DNA from: Phyto melanocephala
Taxonomy: Eukaryota > Arthropoda > Insecta > Diptera > Rhinophoridae
Assembly: GCA_941918925.1 (NCBI GenBank)
Contig: OW799236.1
Location: forward strand, 120,725,062 to 120,789,061
Length of the DNA stretch: 64,000 nucleotides
Direction: 5' to 3'
The translations under genes and the position numbers were made by a program. Below are positions 48,396 to 60,670 of this stretch, in pieces. Numbering within the stretch: position 1 is the stretch's first letter; the number at the start of each line of letters is the position of its first letter. The notes below the pieces were generated by a model. The model saw only the letters and a program-made list of their open reading frames with translations, was not told the DNA's origin and made no database searches.

Positions 48396-49093
48396 TATAC
48401 CCTTCACCTGTGGGGCACAAGGGTATATATAGCTTTGTCATTCCGTTTGTAATTTCTACAATTTTCATTTCCGACCCCATAAAGTATATATTTTCTGAAA
48501 GCTTATGAATAGAGGAGTCGATTAAGCCCTGACCTACTGTCCGTCTGTCCGTCTGTCCGTCTGCCCGTCTATCCGTGTGTTGGTTGAAATCAACTTTTAG
48601 AAGCAACTATATGTTCCTCAGATCTGTATATAGTATCAATCTCTTGGAAATATCCAGGAATGAATCGCTATTGAAATTCAGCATAATCGCCCCATAACTT
48701 TCTGAGATATGATATTACAACAACAACATACATACATACATACATGTAAAAACATACCAAACAAAAAAAAATTAAAAAAAAAAAAATATTAAAAATAAGA
48801 AAAAAATAATAAAAAAAACTCCAAAAAAAAATTTTTAAAAAAATTTTTTTTAAATTTTTCTAAAAAAATTTTTTTAAAAAATTTAAAAAAATATAAAAAA
48901 AAAAATAATAAAATATAAATAATATATTAAATAAAATAAAATTTTTTTGGCTCAGCTGGGATTCGATGCCACATTTATTCTAACATATTTTATATGGGAT
49001 GAATGGTGATACAAACAATTGTTATTGCATGACTACACGTTGTGAAGGGTATATAAGATTCGGCACGGCCGATTATAGCACTGTTACTTGTTT
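48396..49093 (+). mobile_element. DINE-1/mini-me-like element, copy B
   Basis: Left hairpin TATACCCTTCACC, loop, AAGGGTATATATAG; the core ACCCCATAAAGTATATATTT then GAGTCGATTAAGCC; a GTCCGTCT microsatellite at about 48538-48580; right end GAAGGGTATATAAGATTCGG with the ACTGTTACTTG terminus. The internal module (A-rich tract then GGCTCAGCTGGGATTCGAT) is inverted relative to copies A and C. No coding capacity. Confidence 0.85.
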
Positions 49094-50284
49094 TTTTTGT
49101 TTTATTTTCTGGTCCAAAAAACCGAGTCTTATATTTTTTTAAACAAACTTAAAGTAAGTATAACATCTAAGAAATAATAAAATTTGCAATAATAAAAAAA
49201 GAAAATTATGTGAAAACGCTAAATAAGACTGTTTTGTAACTGTTTGCATTGCCGTTAAGTTGTTGACTTAGTGCAAGAGTGTTCCAAAGACGAGCAGCAT
49301 GTATATAAATCTGCCACTAAGATACTACACATTGATTTTGGTGCAAAACATAATTTTGGTTTCGTGGAAATTAGAAAAAGTAAATTACATAAAAAAAAAT
49401 CCATGTTGAATAAATGAATATGTGGTTGAAAAACTTACTATTAGTTTATCTAGATATTTTACAAAGGAATAGCTGGTAGAAAAGTTCTTACAAAATACTT
49501 TTAAAGTAATTTAAACATCAATACAAATATTCTCTAAATCAAATTCCACTATTAAATCTTACAATTTTAATTCGTTTAGCTCTCCCTTCAAATCTGTAAA
49601 AAAAAATAAAAATTTCAAAATCTTTAGATTTAGCACACTGAACACTAGAAAACTTTTACGCTAATATACTTATACTTTGAAACATAAATTTAAATAGAAA
49701 AACTTTGTGTATGTGTGTACGTCTTAATACACTCACAGGCTAATTTTCTAATTTTCTTAAAATAAACAGCAGCTACAAAAACAACAATACCATTGCAGCC
49801 TTTGAAACTATACTTGAATCATTTAACGCTTAATCACCATTTAAATGGGTTGTAAAATATTAGATAAGAATACCCAGTTTTTCTTCAAGGCAAGAGACGC
49901 TATGCTTATAATGCTATTGCAAAACTTGAGGAGGTGTTTCTGGTGTCTAAACTGTTAAATGTAACGGAATTAATCGGACGGTTTCTTGGTGTAGCGAGTA
50001 TTTTTTTGTTCGTTTTTCTAACCAAAACATTTCATTACTTGTTTAATGTTCATGTTGTTTTTTGTTTGTTGTTGCTGCCATACTTTGGCTGTTACTGGAA
50101 AGTTTAGCATTTGGTAAGATAATATTGTTAGAAAACCAACAGCGTTTCATATTTTACGCGTAAAACCATGCAAATTTTAACATCAAGTCTTGTATAAATA
50201 AATGCAAATTTTCATTTTTTTTATTATTTCTATTTCTAAAGACAAAAGATTGATGTTAGAGTAAATGAGTAAAAACGGAAATTG
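49094..50284. other. AT-rich DNA, no gene seen
   Basis: No gene or element recognised. Confidence 0.5.
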
Positions 50285-50480
50285 CGTTGTTGTAGAAAGT
50301 TTGATATTTAAAGGGTATTTCATTGGTTTTGACAAGTTTTTCTGAAGTTGGGATAGAAAACATATAAGAAAATAAAAGAGTAAAAGAAGAAATTTTGCTG
50401 TTACGGAAAATGTAATATTTAAAAGGTATTTTAATGGTTTAAATTTTTTTTTAATATGGGGATAGAAAAAATATAACTGG
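50285..50480. repeat. Imperfect direct duplication, about 120-bp spacing
   Basis: The phrases 'gatatttaaagggtatttc' and 'gggatagaaaacatataa' recur as 'taatatttaaaaggtatttt' and 'gggatagaaaaaatataa'. The units differ at many positions and are an old duplication. Confidence 0.5.
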
Positions 50481-50563
50481 GATGGTGTTCAGAAGAAAAA
50501 TATGGGACCTTTAACAAATGGCGTATATTTAGATGCGGTTTTTGTCCCTAGTAAAATATATAT

Positions 50564-51747
50564 ACACAGAAAAAAATATTCCTTAAATTGTTTTAATTAA
50601 TTGACTTTTTGACTTGTTTTTAAGTTCTAATTGAAATTTTATTTAATTTAATTAATTTTTTTAATTGATATAACATTTTCTCACAAACACATAGAGATTT
50701 CTGTCAGTTAAAAAAATAAAAAAATTTATTTTAAATGACATTTTTTGAAAATTTGCTTTCGAAGGATGAATTTAATATTTGTTATCCAAGGAGCAGAATA
50801 ATAAAAAATAGTGGACAATCTAGAAGAGATACTTCTGGTAGGTGCACACATAATAAATATATATTGTTTTAAATATAATAAATTGTTTCAGTTTCATTCT
50901 AGATGTGTCCAAAGCCAATATTTCTTGTATTCTGGTATATTGCTTAAGATTCTAATTTTAATAGGTAAGTCAGTAGTAATCTACACTCTGATCAAGTTTT
51001 TTACTAGTAAATATTCCATTATGTCTAGGTTATTGATGCTACCAAGTATTTTTTTGAATTTCAACCAATCGAACGATGTAAACGTGGACGAAACTTCCCT
51101 ATTACATGTTACATAGTGAACGTTAAAAGGAAAGTTCTGTATAAACAATTAAAGTGTTCAATTATCTATTCTACAGATGACGGAGAATTGTTAATCAAAT
51201 ACGTGCAATTTGATTTGGCTAAAATTTCTCTTGTTTTTTTATGTTTTTAATGTTGTAGGTCTATGGAAATACGCTACAATCGACGAATGAATTTAAAACC
51301 ACTCCGGCGCTTGACATGGCATAGTATGTGTACTTGTGTAACCCTACATCTTATATTAAATTATTAGTATAAGTAATGAAATGTAATTAAAATTTATATT
51401 AAGAAAAAATATTAAAAAAAATGATTTTTTTCTTTTTGGGTAATTTTATTAAAAATAGTTTTAATAATATAAATTACTAATACAATAAATTCTTTAATTA
51501 TATAAATTGCAAATTTCAATTATAGGCATGATTCAATTAATTAAAATCATTTTTAAAAATTAGGAAAATTTTTATTAATTTTTTAATACTGTTTTAATTG
51601 ATATTTTTCGCAATATTTTTTCAATTACAACTATTAATTTTTATTTAATTAATAGTATCATTTTGATGATTGGAGCAATATTAAACATTTTTTTAATTAA
51701 TAGTATTAATTTCGTAATTGAAATTCATATTTATTTTTTTCTGTGTA
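50564..51747. mobile_element. Unclassified 1.2-kb element with ACACAGAAAAAAATA ends
   Basis: Termini ACACAGAAAAAAATA (left) and TATTTTTTTCTGTGT (right) are exact inverted repeats of 15 bp. Several hundred bases inside the right end and about 100 bases inside the left are dense in AATTAATT-type motifs, so both ends share composition. A 101-codon open stretch at 50811-51116 has no motif I recognise. Flanks are TA-rich (TATATAT left, ATCTATAT right), so a duplication cannot be judged. It behaves like a DNA transposon by structure, but the superfamily is unknown. Confidence 0.6.
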
Positions 51748-51834
51748 TCTATATAATTTTGAAGAGTATATATTTATTATTTATGCTCGCTTAGTCACTG
51801 TATATTATAGTGTAAATAACACAGTTTTTATATC

Positions 51835-52125
51835 GTTCACACGAAGGTGTAAAAGGAAAAATAGATATAAATTTTTCATTTAGTCTGTAATTTCTACAGT
51901 ATTAATTTGCAACCCCATAAAGTACATTTGGAATTTATATAAAAGAGTAGTCGATTTAGCCTGTGTAAGAGTTAATAATATTTTTTGAAGCTCTCATAAA
52001 TATATAGCACGCAGTCGTATGTAGTATTAATTTATCTGAAAATTTTTCAGTGACTTTGGTATTGAAGCTGAGCAATTTGGATCAATAAGCGGCTGAAATA
52101 CGAAAATAAAGCGGACGGTGTTGTA
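51835..52125 (+). mobile_element. Decayed DINE-1/mini-me-like element
   Basis: Matches copies A-C in order: 'gtctgtaatttctacag', CAACCCCATAAAGTACAT, GTAGTCGATTTAGCCTG, and later 'tattgaagctgagcaattt'. The hairpin end and microsatellite are lost. Confidence 0.6.
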
Positions 52126-52293
52126 CTTGATGGTTATAATTTTGTAATAATTTATAATTTCCAACTGACTACATATGTAAGTATCAAGATATATCCATAA
52201 TGTATATGCATCGCGGCAACAAACACAACAATTAAAAAACACGTGTATTTTGTTTTTGTATCTATGCCGGTATATGTCACACAATTTTTTTAT

Positions 52294-53100
52294 TATACCC
52301 TTCACACAGTGAAAAAGGGTATATATAGGTTTGTCATTCCGTGTGAAATTTCTACAATTTTCATTTCCGACCCCATAAAGTATATATTTTCTGAAAGCTT
52401 ATGAATAGAGGAGTCGATTAAGCCCTGACTGTCTGTCCGTCTGTCCGTCTGTCCGTCTGTCCGTCTGTCCGTCTGACCGTCTGTCCGTGTGTATGTTGAA
52501 ATCAACTTTTTGAAGCCCCCCGACATAGGTTGGACCCGGGTAAGGTATTAAAATATCAGAAATATTCGGGAGTAGATCGGTATTGAAAATCAGAAACATC
52601 GGTACATAAACAACTGAGATATGAGCAAAAACCCACGACCACCTCGATTTTCTTTTCATAAAAACAACATTACAACAACAACATACATACATACAAACGT
52701 GTATACTGGTTAGAGAAAACGTGGCATCGAATCCCAGCTGAGGCAAAAAAATTTTTTTTTACATTTTTTTAAAATTTTTTTTTTAATTTTTTTTTTATTT
52801 TTTTTTTGTTTTTTATTTAATATATTATATATATTTTTATTATTATTTTTTTTTATTTTTTTTTTTTTTAATTTTTTTTTTATTTTTTTTTTGTTTTATA
52901 TATATTATATATGTATATAATAATTTTTTTTTTTTTAATTTTTTTTTTAAATTTTTTTTTTTTATATTTTTTTTATATTTTTTATTTTTTTTTTTGTTTT
53001 TTTTAACATACATACGTGAATTTACTGTTATTGCATGACTACACGTTGTGAAGGGTATATAAGATTCGGCACGGCCGAATATAGCGCTTTTACTTGTTTT
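52294..53100 (+). mobile_element. DINE-1/mini-me-like element, copy C
   Basis: Left hairpin TATACCCTTCACACAGTG then AAAAAGGGTATATATAG; the core ACCCCATAAAGTATATATTT, then GAGTCGATTAAGCCCTGACT; a GTCCGTCT microsatellite at about 52430-52495; module TGGTTAGAGAAAACGTGGC then ATCGAATCCCAGCTGAGGC; a long T-rich tract (52750-53005); right end GAAGGGTATATAAGATTCGG with the terminal TACTTGTTTT. The best preserved of the three. Confidence 0.88.
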
Positions 53101-56100
53101 CTTCTTTAATTGGAATAATTTATAAAAAACTTTAAAACGAAAAAGAAAATAGTTTTCTTTTAACGTTTTAAACCAACTGGAATTGCGAATTATTTATTGT
53201 ATAATAAAATTAAAAAAATTATGTTTAACAAATGCAGGCAGACTTTTAAAAAAAGTTGGTAATGCTCAAAGCGAATTCAAACAGGTGAAATTATCAGCAT
53301 ATGATGATGGGGAAACACAATATCTATCGTTCATTTATTATTTCAGTAACGAAAAATTAGATTTTGGATTCCGAATTGAACATTTAACTTAATTATGTTT
53401 TTCTGATAATAAATTTACCAAATTTATTTATATTTGTTGTTCTTGCACCATTTATAACTGCTTCAGAGACACATATTCTTTTTTAATAAAATTTCATTAA
53501 ATTAAACATATAAAAACAACTTTTTCATTCCTTGACAGAAAAAATCCCCTAAAAATGTGCTTTGTTGTATCAATTCGACGTTGCATATACATACCTGTAT
53601 AAATATGCCTTGGTAACGCTTATAAAATGTAAATAAAGAAAAAACAGTCAGCTGATTGGATGCGAGTACGTTATGGATATGCCTTGATAAGTATTGAAAT
53701 TTCTGTTGATTAGATATTTTTTGTGGTTTTTAATATTTAGCAATTTTGTTTTAAAGAATTCGTAACAGTCTGGTGTGTCACCAATTTCTTATAAAGCAAC
53801 ATTTTTTTGAAAAGAGTTGTGTTAAGAATTTTGGTCAAGGCATTTTAGTGGTTTATTTAAAAAAATAATAACGAATTTGATTATTGATAAACTTAAATTA
53901 AATTATTAGATTGGTTTAAATGGACATTTTTGTCTGGAAACTGGTTTCTCTATCGCAAGAAAATTTTTTATATATTTTTTTTTAATATCTTCTGACATTG
54001 GTTATACCAGGTTTCAGGTTCTATAATATCAAGAACCAAGAAAAGACTCAGCTCTTAGATTATTCTTTAGGAGAAACTGAAAATTTTAATACAGAATCCT
54101 TTAATAAGAAAAGAAAACAATTTTATATCTTTTTAATTTTTATTTGTCCATTAAAATTTTAAAAACTATTTGCATGTAAATATTTTAGGATACATACATA
54201 TAAACATACATTGACAAAAACAAAGTTCAATCAACTAAAGAACCTAAAAGACAACAGGCCCAAAGTCTGAAAACAACGCAATATTAGTGAGTTGTGATCA
54301 TATTTGTACTTCTAACACTCTGCATTTACACAATAAAGACTTCTAATAATTAAAATTATTAATAATAATAAAAAAAATTTATTAATAAAGAACAATTATC
54401 AATAAAAAATATATAATAATGAAGAATAACAATTTTAAAATTTTAATAATTATAATTGTTTTTTAAGGTTGTTCTATTTTTTATGCTTCTTAATGTTAGT
54501 CTCTCTGTTCTACACACAACACACATATAAACACATGGTATATTAAGATAAGACGCAGCGAAATATAGCACTCTTACATATGATCTGTTTTTGTTTTTGG
54601 TTCAAATTTGAGCCAACAAAATTAGTCTTCTTTAATTTGGAGGTGGGCTTAATCATGCACATTTCTGCACCGAACCAGCACTTACCACAAAAAGTGGATC
54701 TTTCTCGATTAAGTGAAGCTTAAAAGATCGATTTAAGCCTTAAGACCCGGCCAGTTATCTAAATCAACACCTAAAACAAAAATTTATGGCTTAAATGTAA
54801 TGTTCTGTATTTGAAATTTAGCCACACCAGTAAAAATAAATGGAAGAAAACAATCATTAAAATCAAAAGAAAAAGTATAATGTGTTGCCTAAAAATTATT
54901 TTAATTATATTTCCAAGGCTTAAAATGTTATTTTTGTATATTTTACTTAAAAAAAAATTACAACCTCCTGAGATTTTTTCCCAACTTAACGACTTGAAGT
55001 ACAACTATTTTTGCCCTTCAGTTAAGAAAGGAGCAGACTAACTGAATAAATTCAAATTTCCCCTTCCATTATTTTGGTAGCGAACAGAAGAATATTATTC
55101 TTTGTTTAATTAACTGCCTCTTTAAATAAAAACCCTTTTTTTGCTACACAAAAATACATATAGACATGATATAAATACTGTGATAAATTATATATGAATT
55201 ATGTATAATTAAAACATTTGCTTGTTTATATACGATCTTTAAAAGTCTAAATATCTCTGATGTTTATACTAAGTAACATATAGTTGTTGTTGTTGGTTAT
55301 TTAAATATAAATTATTTTAAGAACGTTAAAAAATCAAGAAATAAACAACGAAAATAAGAAACCACTCATACAGTAACAAGTTAATCCCTGCACTTTATCA
55401 ACACCCTAAAAGTCATTTGAGCAAAAAGAAGAAGAGGAAAAACACAAAGAGCGAGAGAGTAAGAGTATCCTTAAAACAAAATATAATGCTTCTAGTGAAT
55501 GTATAACAAATACAACAAGAAATAACATGGAATGGTAGTGGCGTAAGTGCAAGTGTTTTGCTTTTTTATCTAAACATTAAAAGTTGTTTTCTTAACCACA
55601 TAATAATTTATGCCAACCACAAGCTCTGTTCATTTTCTTAAAAAAAAAACAGAAAAAAGAACAAAGGCTGCTTTAAATGCAAAAAAAAATGTATTTAAAT
55701 ATTTGACTTGAAGGACTTAAATGAGACACTGGTTGATGACTGTAAAAGGGAAAATAAAATTAACAAAAAAAATTTAACCAAAGCATTTGATATTTGTTTT
55801 TATTGGAGGATTATGTAGGTGGCAAATAAATACATTGTAAAAGTCACACTAAATACACTTTCATCCCCCTAATTTTTTTTTTGTCTCTACATCTTAACAT
55901 AAACATTGCGTAAGAGTAAATTTAAATTGTTTAATATGTTTGAAAGAAAAAAGTTAAATTTTTATAGCAGCTCATTTATATACGAGAAGAGAATACTTTA
56001 AGAACAAGATTTGTTTCATTTCTTTTGAAACTTAAACAAAAAAAGTTAAACAATTTTTTCCATGGAGACGAGCAATGTTAATTTTTGATTGCTTCTTAGA

Positions 56101-56223
56101 GAGCGTATATGAAAAGTTATTTCAAAAGTATATCTTTTTAATTTTTATGCTTATGCTGGAAGTATAAAGATAAATTTAATACCTACCAATAGACTATAAT
56201 CAGATCGTATAACGTCGTCTTTA
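53101..56223. other. AT-rich DNA, one small DINE-1-like end
   Basis: No gene recognised. At about 54535-54590 'gcgaaatatagcactcttac' preceded by 'ggtatattaagataagac' is a degenerate right terminus of the DINE-1-like family. The overlapping frames at 54.8-55.0 kb on both strands are lysine- or leucine-rich and probably chance. Confidence 0.5.
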
Positions 56224-56225
56224 TA

Positions 56226-57030
56226 AAGGGTGTTTTTTTATAAAGGTATTGAATTTTGAAGTGGAAAAAAAAACAGAGAAGAATTTGTTTAATTGACATG
56301 AAATTCACTTTACTCCAAAAATAATCTTTTTGAATTATTATTTAAATATGATTTCTGGCATGACAGCCATGGCAGTCTCGGACGTACTCTAAACTGGAAG
56401 CCCAATTTTTGCTGACTTTTCTAACATTCGTGGCCCTTATTCGGTAAAGATACGGCAAATGTTGTCCTATAAGTGGTCAATTGTTTCGGGTTTATTAGCG
56501 AAGACTAGCAAGTTTACATATTCCTAAAGAAATTAATCTAGCGGCGTTAAATCGAACAATCTTGGGGGCAAATTCACGATTCACTAGTTCAAAACGTGAT
56601 TCACTAGTTCAAAACGTGAAACTATGCGGTTACCATAAATCTATGCGTTTCCTTAAATCAATAAATTGTGGCACAAGCTGTGTGAAATGTTGCGACATCT
56701 TGTTGAAATCACAGCTTCTTTACATCATAGTTATTCAATTGATATACGAAAAAGTCAGTAAACAAATCTCTATAGCACTCAGTATTAACAGTATTATTCT
56801 AATTAGCATTTTCCAGTAATTACAATGCACTGATTCCGCCAACCTATAAAGCACACCAAACTTTTTTTCTGCATGTAGCGATGTCTCAGTATATACTTAA
56901 GGATTATCATCACTCCAAGTACGGTAATTTTGTTTATTGATGTATTCATTTAGCTTCATGCTAAACAATATTATCTTATGAAAATAAACGGTAATCTTGC
57001 TTTGGATCCATTTCCCTAACCTTCACTTTG
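56226..57030 (-). pseudogene. Tc1/mariner element 3' part, degenerate
   Basis: The outer end at 56226 is AAGGGTGTTTTTTTATAAAG, preceded by TA (56224-56225), matching the inverse of the ends at 536 and 59462. On the minus strand, the transposase reads in pieces: near 57000-56900 a block like MKLNEYINKQNYRTW (family LNGYVNKQN), then VNTERYRDLFTDFFVYQLNN, FQQDVATFHTACATI (second catalytic block, Asp present), and NLPPRLFDLTPLD (third block). Stops and frameshifts separate them. A 22-bp duplication 'attcactagttcaaaacgtg' occurs at about 56579-56622. The N-terminal half is absent. Confidence 0.82.
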
Positions 57031-57050
57031 CTATTCATGAGTCAGTCTAG

Positions 57051-57644
57051 CCTACCGTTGCCACATGCAAGTGCAAATGAAAAAAAACCAATACACTAAC
57101 ACTTTTTTACTAACACAACTACACTTTGGCAACCTGCGACTCAGCTTGCGAAGAAATTTTTAAGCAAGTAAAATTTTTACAGTTACGGCAAGTAAAGTGA
57201 CAAGCCGAAAAACAGTGTCTAATACTGAGTTTTTTGTTAAATCCCTAATATATCATACAGTTGTGGTAAATAATTCAGCTAGTTTTTTTAATAAATATGT
57301 ATATATTTATATGAAGAATATTAAGAAAAAATATAAATATTCATTTAAAATGTAAGTTTTAATATAAATATCAATTTTTAATAAAAAAAAATATATTAAA
57401 AAGTTATATGTCTAAAGGTAACGTTTAGTAGTGGCTATTGACAACACTTAATTACCAATTGAAGCAGCGCCATTTGTTTTAAATTTGTTTGAAGTTCATT
57501 TGTTGACGACATTTTAAAAATGAACTTGCACTGTGCTGTGTAGCCACTCAAAAAATTTTTGTGTTTTTTTGGAATTTCTCCTGATTTTCGTTAGTAATAC
57601 GTATACACTACTTGCAAGTAAATACTTGCTTGTGGCAACGTAGG
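57051..57644. mobile_element. Candidate inverted-repeat element, GTTGCCACA ends
   Basis: The left end CCTACCGTTGCCACATGCAA is matched in inverse by TTGCTTGTGGCAACGTAGG on the right, over about 20 bp with one extra base and one mismatch. Subterminal GCAAGTAA-type motifs recur near both ends. The interior is non-coding. No target duplication is evident, so this is tentative. Confidence 0.45.
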
Positions 57645-58979
57645 GTAAGCTAAACATAAATCACTTGACAGTTGAAAAATTACCACTAGTTAAGAAGTGT
57701 CGCCAACTTAAAGTTTTATACCGCTTTAAAAACACACGGTGTTAAGTCGTTGATATAAAAATACATATAAACACATTTGATATGTATGTGTTTATGTTTG
57801 TAAATGAGCTTTTTACGCAAAGCAAACGTCACAATTATTTTTTATAGTCAACCATAACGACAAGATATTGCGTTATATTTAACATCACAACAGCAACAAG
57901 GTTTATTAAAAAAACTTAATCAAAATGCAAAGCTTTAAATTCTTCTATATAAATTAATGAATCTTTTAAAATAACTTCGAAGCAATAAATTAAAAAAATT
58001 TTGAAATCTTCTAAACGCCAACGATTCAGCATTATCGTAAAATTATGAAACTCATAAAATTTGTCGATGTGATTTATTAAGTTTTAATCACATTTTTATT
58101 AAAGTTTTATGAAACATATAAAATACACTTGATCCCTGCTTATAAGAAAGTACTTAAATAAAAACATAAAATTTCCTTTTAAAAATTTTTATTTTAAAGG
58201 TAACACCCATCTGCCAGTTCTGCTTTATAAAATTATGTTCATAAAATTGGCCTTTATTGGATAATCTAAAATGTGTAATAACAATTCTTCTGTTTGAATG
58301 ATTCCAATAGGGCGATTTTACCAAAATCTAAATAAAAATATTTTTTCGAGAAAAAATTAAAAAAATTCATAACTGCTATGTTGTGAGTGTTCTACTGTTC
58401 GAATTATAAAATTATATGACGTTTAGATTATTAATCAGGTGCTAGTATTATGACAACAAAAACAAAAAACTAAAAATAATATGTTTTGCAGCCAAAAATG
58501 TTTAGTAAGACATTTTGCTCATATAGAATTAAGCAAAACAAATACCAAAGCAAGCGCTGTCATGAAAAATAAGTATTTAGTTCAAAACACGTCAGTGAAA
58601 ACAGAGTTATTTCTTAGTAAACCAAATTAAATAGAATTTAACAAACCTTTACAGTTGCTTCGATCTTGTTTGAGATGTCTAAGTTGTGTTCATGATAAGT
58701 ACTACCAACAATTTTAGATGCTAAATGTACCATTTTATTCCATCTTTAGTTAAAAATTTTAATTTTAAAAATTTAAATTGTTCTTTATAATATTGGAATT
58801 CACTTCTAGGATACAAATTTTTACTATGTTTTTTTTTTCTTGACATATATGTATGTGTTGATTAAGATCCCTTTTCAAATCCCTACGCTCTTTAATAATT
58901 TCATGGCTACCAATTGGTATCCCTTCTTTGACTTAATCTCATTACTAGAGTAGCTTTCTCTGGACTATAAAATTCATAT
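57645..58979. other. AT-rich DNA, no gene seen
   Basis: No gene or element recognised. Confidence 0.5.
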
Positions 58980-59462
58980 TGCAGACAAAACTTATCGCCA
59001 GTGCCATTACTGTGCTAACTGACTTCGTCATTCATTGAATTGAATTGAATAACCATGATGTGCAGAAGCTGTGGTTTTATCAAGACGGCGCAACAAGTCA
59101 AACAACTTGTGCTTCAATTATTTATTGAAGAAAAAATTTGGCTACCTCATAGTTTCACGTTCTGAACACATGTATTGGCCTCCATGGTCGTGTGATTTAA
59201 CGCCTCTAGACCTTTTTTTGTGGGGATGTGTAAAATCACTAGTGTACAACAATAAGCCTACTTAAATAACCACTTAGAGGACAACACTTGCCACGTTATT
59301 AAAGATATACTGCCAGAGATGTTGGAAAATGTCATCTGAAATTGTACATCCAGATGCCAGAACTCATATTTAAATTATAACGCCAGAAGATTATCTTTTC
59401 AAATAAGCAAATTGTATGTAAATTTTTATCTCTAAATTCTATACCTATATAAAAACACCCTT
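58980..59462 (+). pseudogene. Tc1/mariner element 3' part, degenerate
   Basis: Reads NHDVQKLWFYQDGATSQTT (second catalytic block with Asp) near 59050, then in the frame of 59071-59265 SEHMYWPPWSCDLTPLDLFLW (third block) and GCVKSLVYNNKP, followed by pieces like DILPEMLENV and RCQNSYLNYN-like tail. Frames shift repeatedly. The 3' terminus is TATAAAAACACCCTT at 59462, followed by TA. Only the C-terminal half is present. Confidence 0.85.
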
Positions 59463-59840
59463 TATAACTAGTATGATTAAGTCCAAATCGGATGTTGACA
59501 AAATGTTATCCCAGGACGATGGGATATTCTGCAAAAATGAGTTATACGCACTATTTTTAATCGAGAAACTATTCCTAAGTTGATAAACATAGAGTATTTT
59601 AAGTTTATATTTATAATTTAAACTTTATGTCACAGTTGTGACATCAACAAAGAAAAGATACAAAAGAAGATATTAAAATTTTATGTTGATAATTTTATAT
59701 TGATAATTTTATTAATTTGTATTTTCCTGAAGATGCTAAACAAAGGTGAAGAAACGTATTCAGGACAATAAAACGTGGTTTAATGTTGTATAAAATTTTT
59801 ATAAAAAGCATTCATGACCTCAGTGACAAATAATTAAATA
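59463..59840. other. AT-rich DNA, no gene seen
   Basis: Spacer between the mariner remnant and the MITE. Nothing recognised. Confidence 0.5.
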
Positions 59841-59844
59841 TTAA

Positions 59845-59960
59845 GGGCCGTATTCATAAAAAATATTTTAGGTTTATTGAAGGCTTATTTGACAAATTTC
59901 TCTACAATATCTGTCAAATGAGCCTTAAATAAACCTGAAATATCTTTTATGAATATGGCC
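59845..59960. mobile_element. 116-bp hairpin MITE flanked by TTAA
   Basis: The arm beginning GGGCCGTATTCATAAA is inverted at the right end as TTTATGAATATGGCC, and the match continues through 'ggtttattgaaggctt' to 'tttgaca', leaving only about 17 bp unpaired. TTAA occurs on both sides (59841-59844 and 59961-59964). TTAA is the piggyBac target site, but GGG termini would also fit a Harbinger-type element with TTA. The helper is uncertain. Confidence 0.82.
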
Positions 59961-59964
59961 TTAA

Positions 59965-60404
59965 GTATATAGTTCAGTGATTTTATTAGCTGTATTACAT
60001 TTTGTCCACCAAATTGGGAGGAGTTTTTTTTATGTCGTGATATCGAGCTTCAATTATACTATTTGCATAAATATAACCTAAAAATGCCTGCAGCCAAAAA
60101 TAACACGTGATAGATTTATTTGATTTTTCCTAACCCAAATGCAAACATTTTAACGACTGTTAAAGCTAAAATATGCCTTTATCGCTTAGAATAATTTTTT
60201 TAATTTTCACATTCACCTGGTTATATTCGATAATTCATTCAGACAAATTTCTCGTCGTTCTTTATAGTTTCAAGCTTTATTTCTTACGGAAAATTAACCT
60301 TGAAAATATATCACTAATGAGTGTGACTAACATTTTGAAAACTCAAATCTTGAATACAATGACAATTTTAATATCATGTACTTCATGTTTTGATAATTCT
60401 TATA
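59965..60404. other. AT-rich DNA, no gene seen
   Basis: No gene supported. The 91-codon frame at 60173-60448 has no recognisable motif and runs into a mariner end. Confidence 0.45.
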
Positions 60405-60406
60405 TA

Positions 60407-60670
60407 CAGAGTGTTTTTATAAAGATTTATAATAAAAAAATCGATTGAAGACCATAAACTTGGCTTTGATAGTTCACAAACTTTATGCCATTTAATATTT
60501 AAAAGTAGTATTTGGCATATGGTCTCCACGACTGCGCTTTATGTACGTCATTTTCTAGCTTACTAGATCTTATTTCGTCCTTAACGCATCTAATGCGGCC
60601 TTTATAATATTCAATCGTTGCTGCTTTATCAGTATAGACCAATTATTTGACGTACTTTTACAAAAAGTAG
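60407..60670 (-). pseudogene. Tc1/mariner transposase C-terminal fragment
   Basis: On the minus strand, the frame from about 60655 down to 60500 reads LVYTDKAATIEYYKGRIRCV, then KDEIRSSKLENDVHKAQSW and KYYF before a stop. This matches the C-terminal segment of insect mariner transposases (LVYADKPATIDAL, then a helical tail). The DNA terminus at 60407, CAGAGTGTTTTTATAAAG after TA, is a diverged copy of the end at 56226. Catalytic blocks are missing. Confidence 0.72.

Noticed and set aside
54771..55041. Overlapping open frames on opposite strands near 54.8-55.0 kb
   Set aside because: One is lysine-rich and the other is its leucine/phenylalanine-rich shadow, as expected from A/T-rich sequence; neither shows family motifs.
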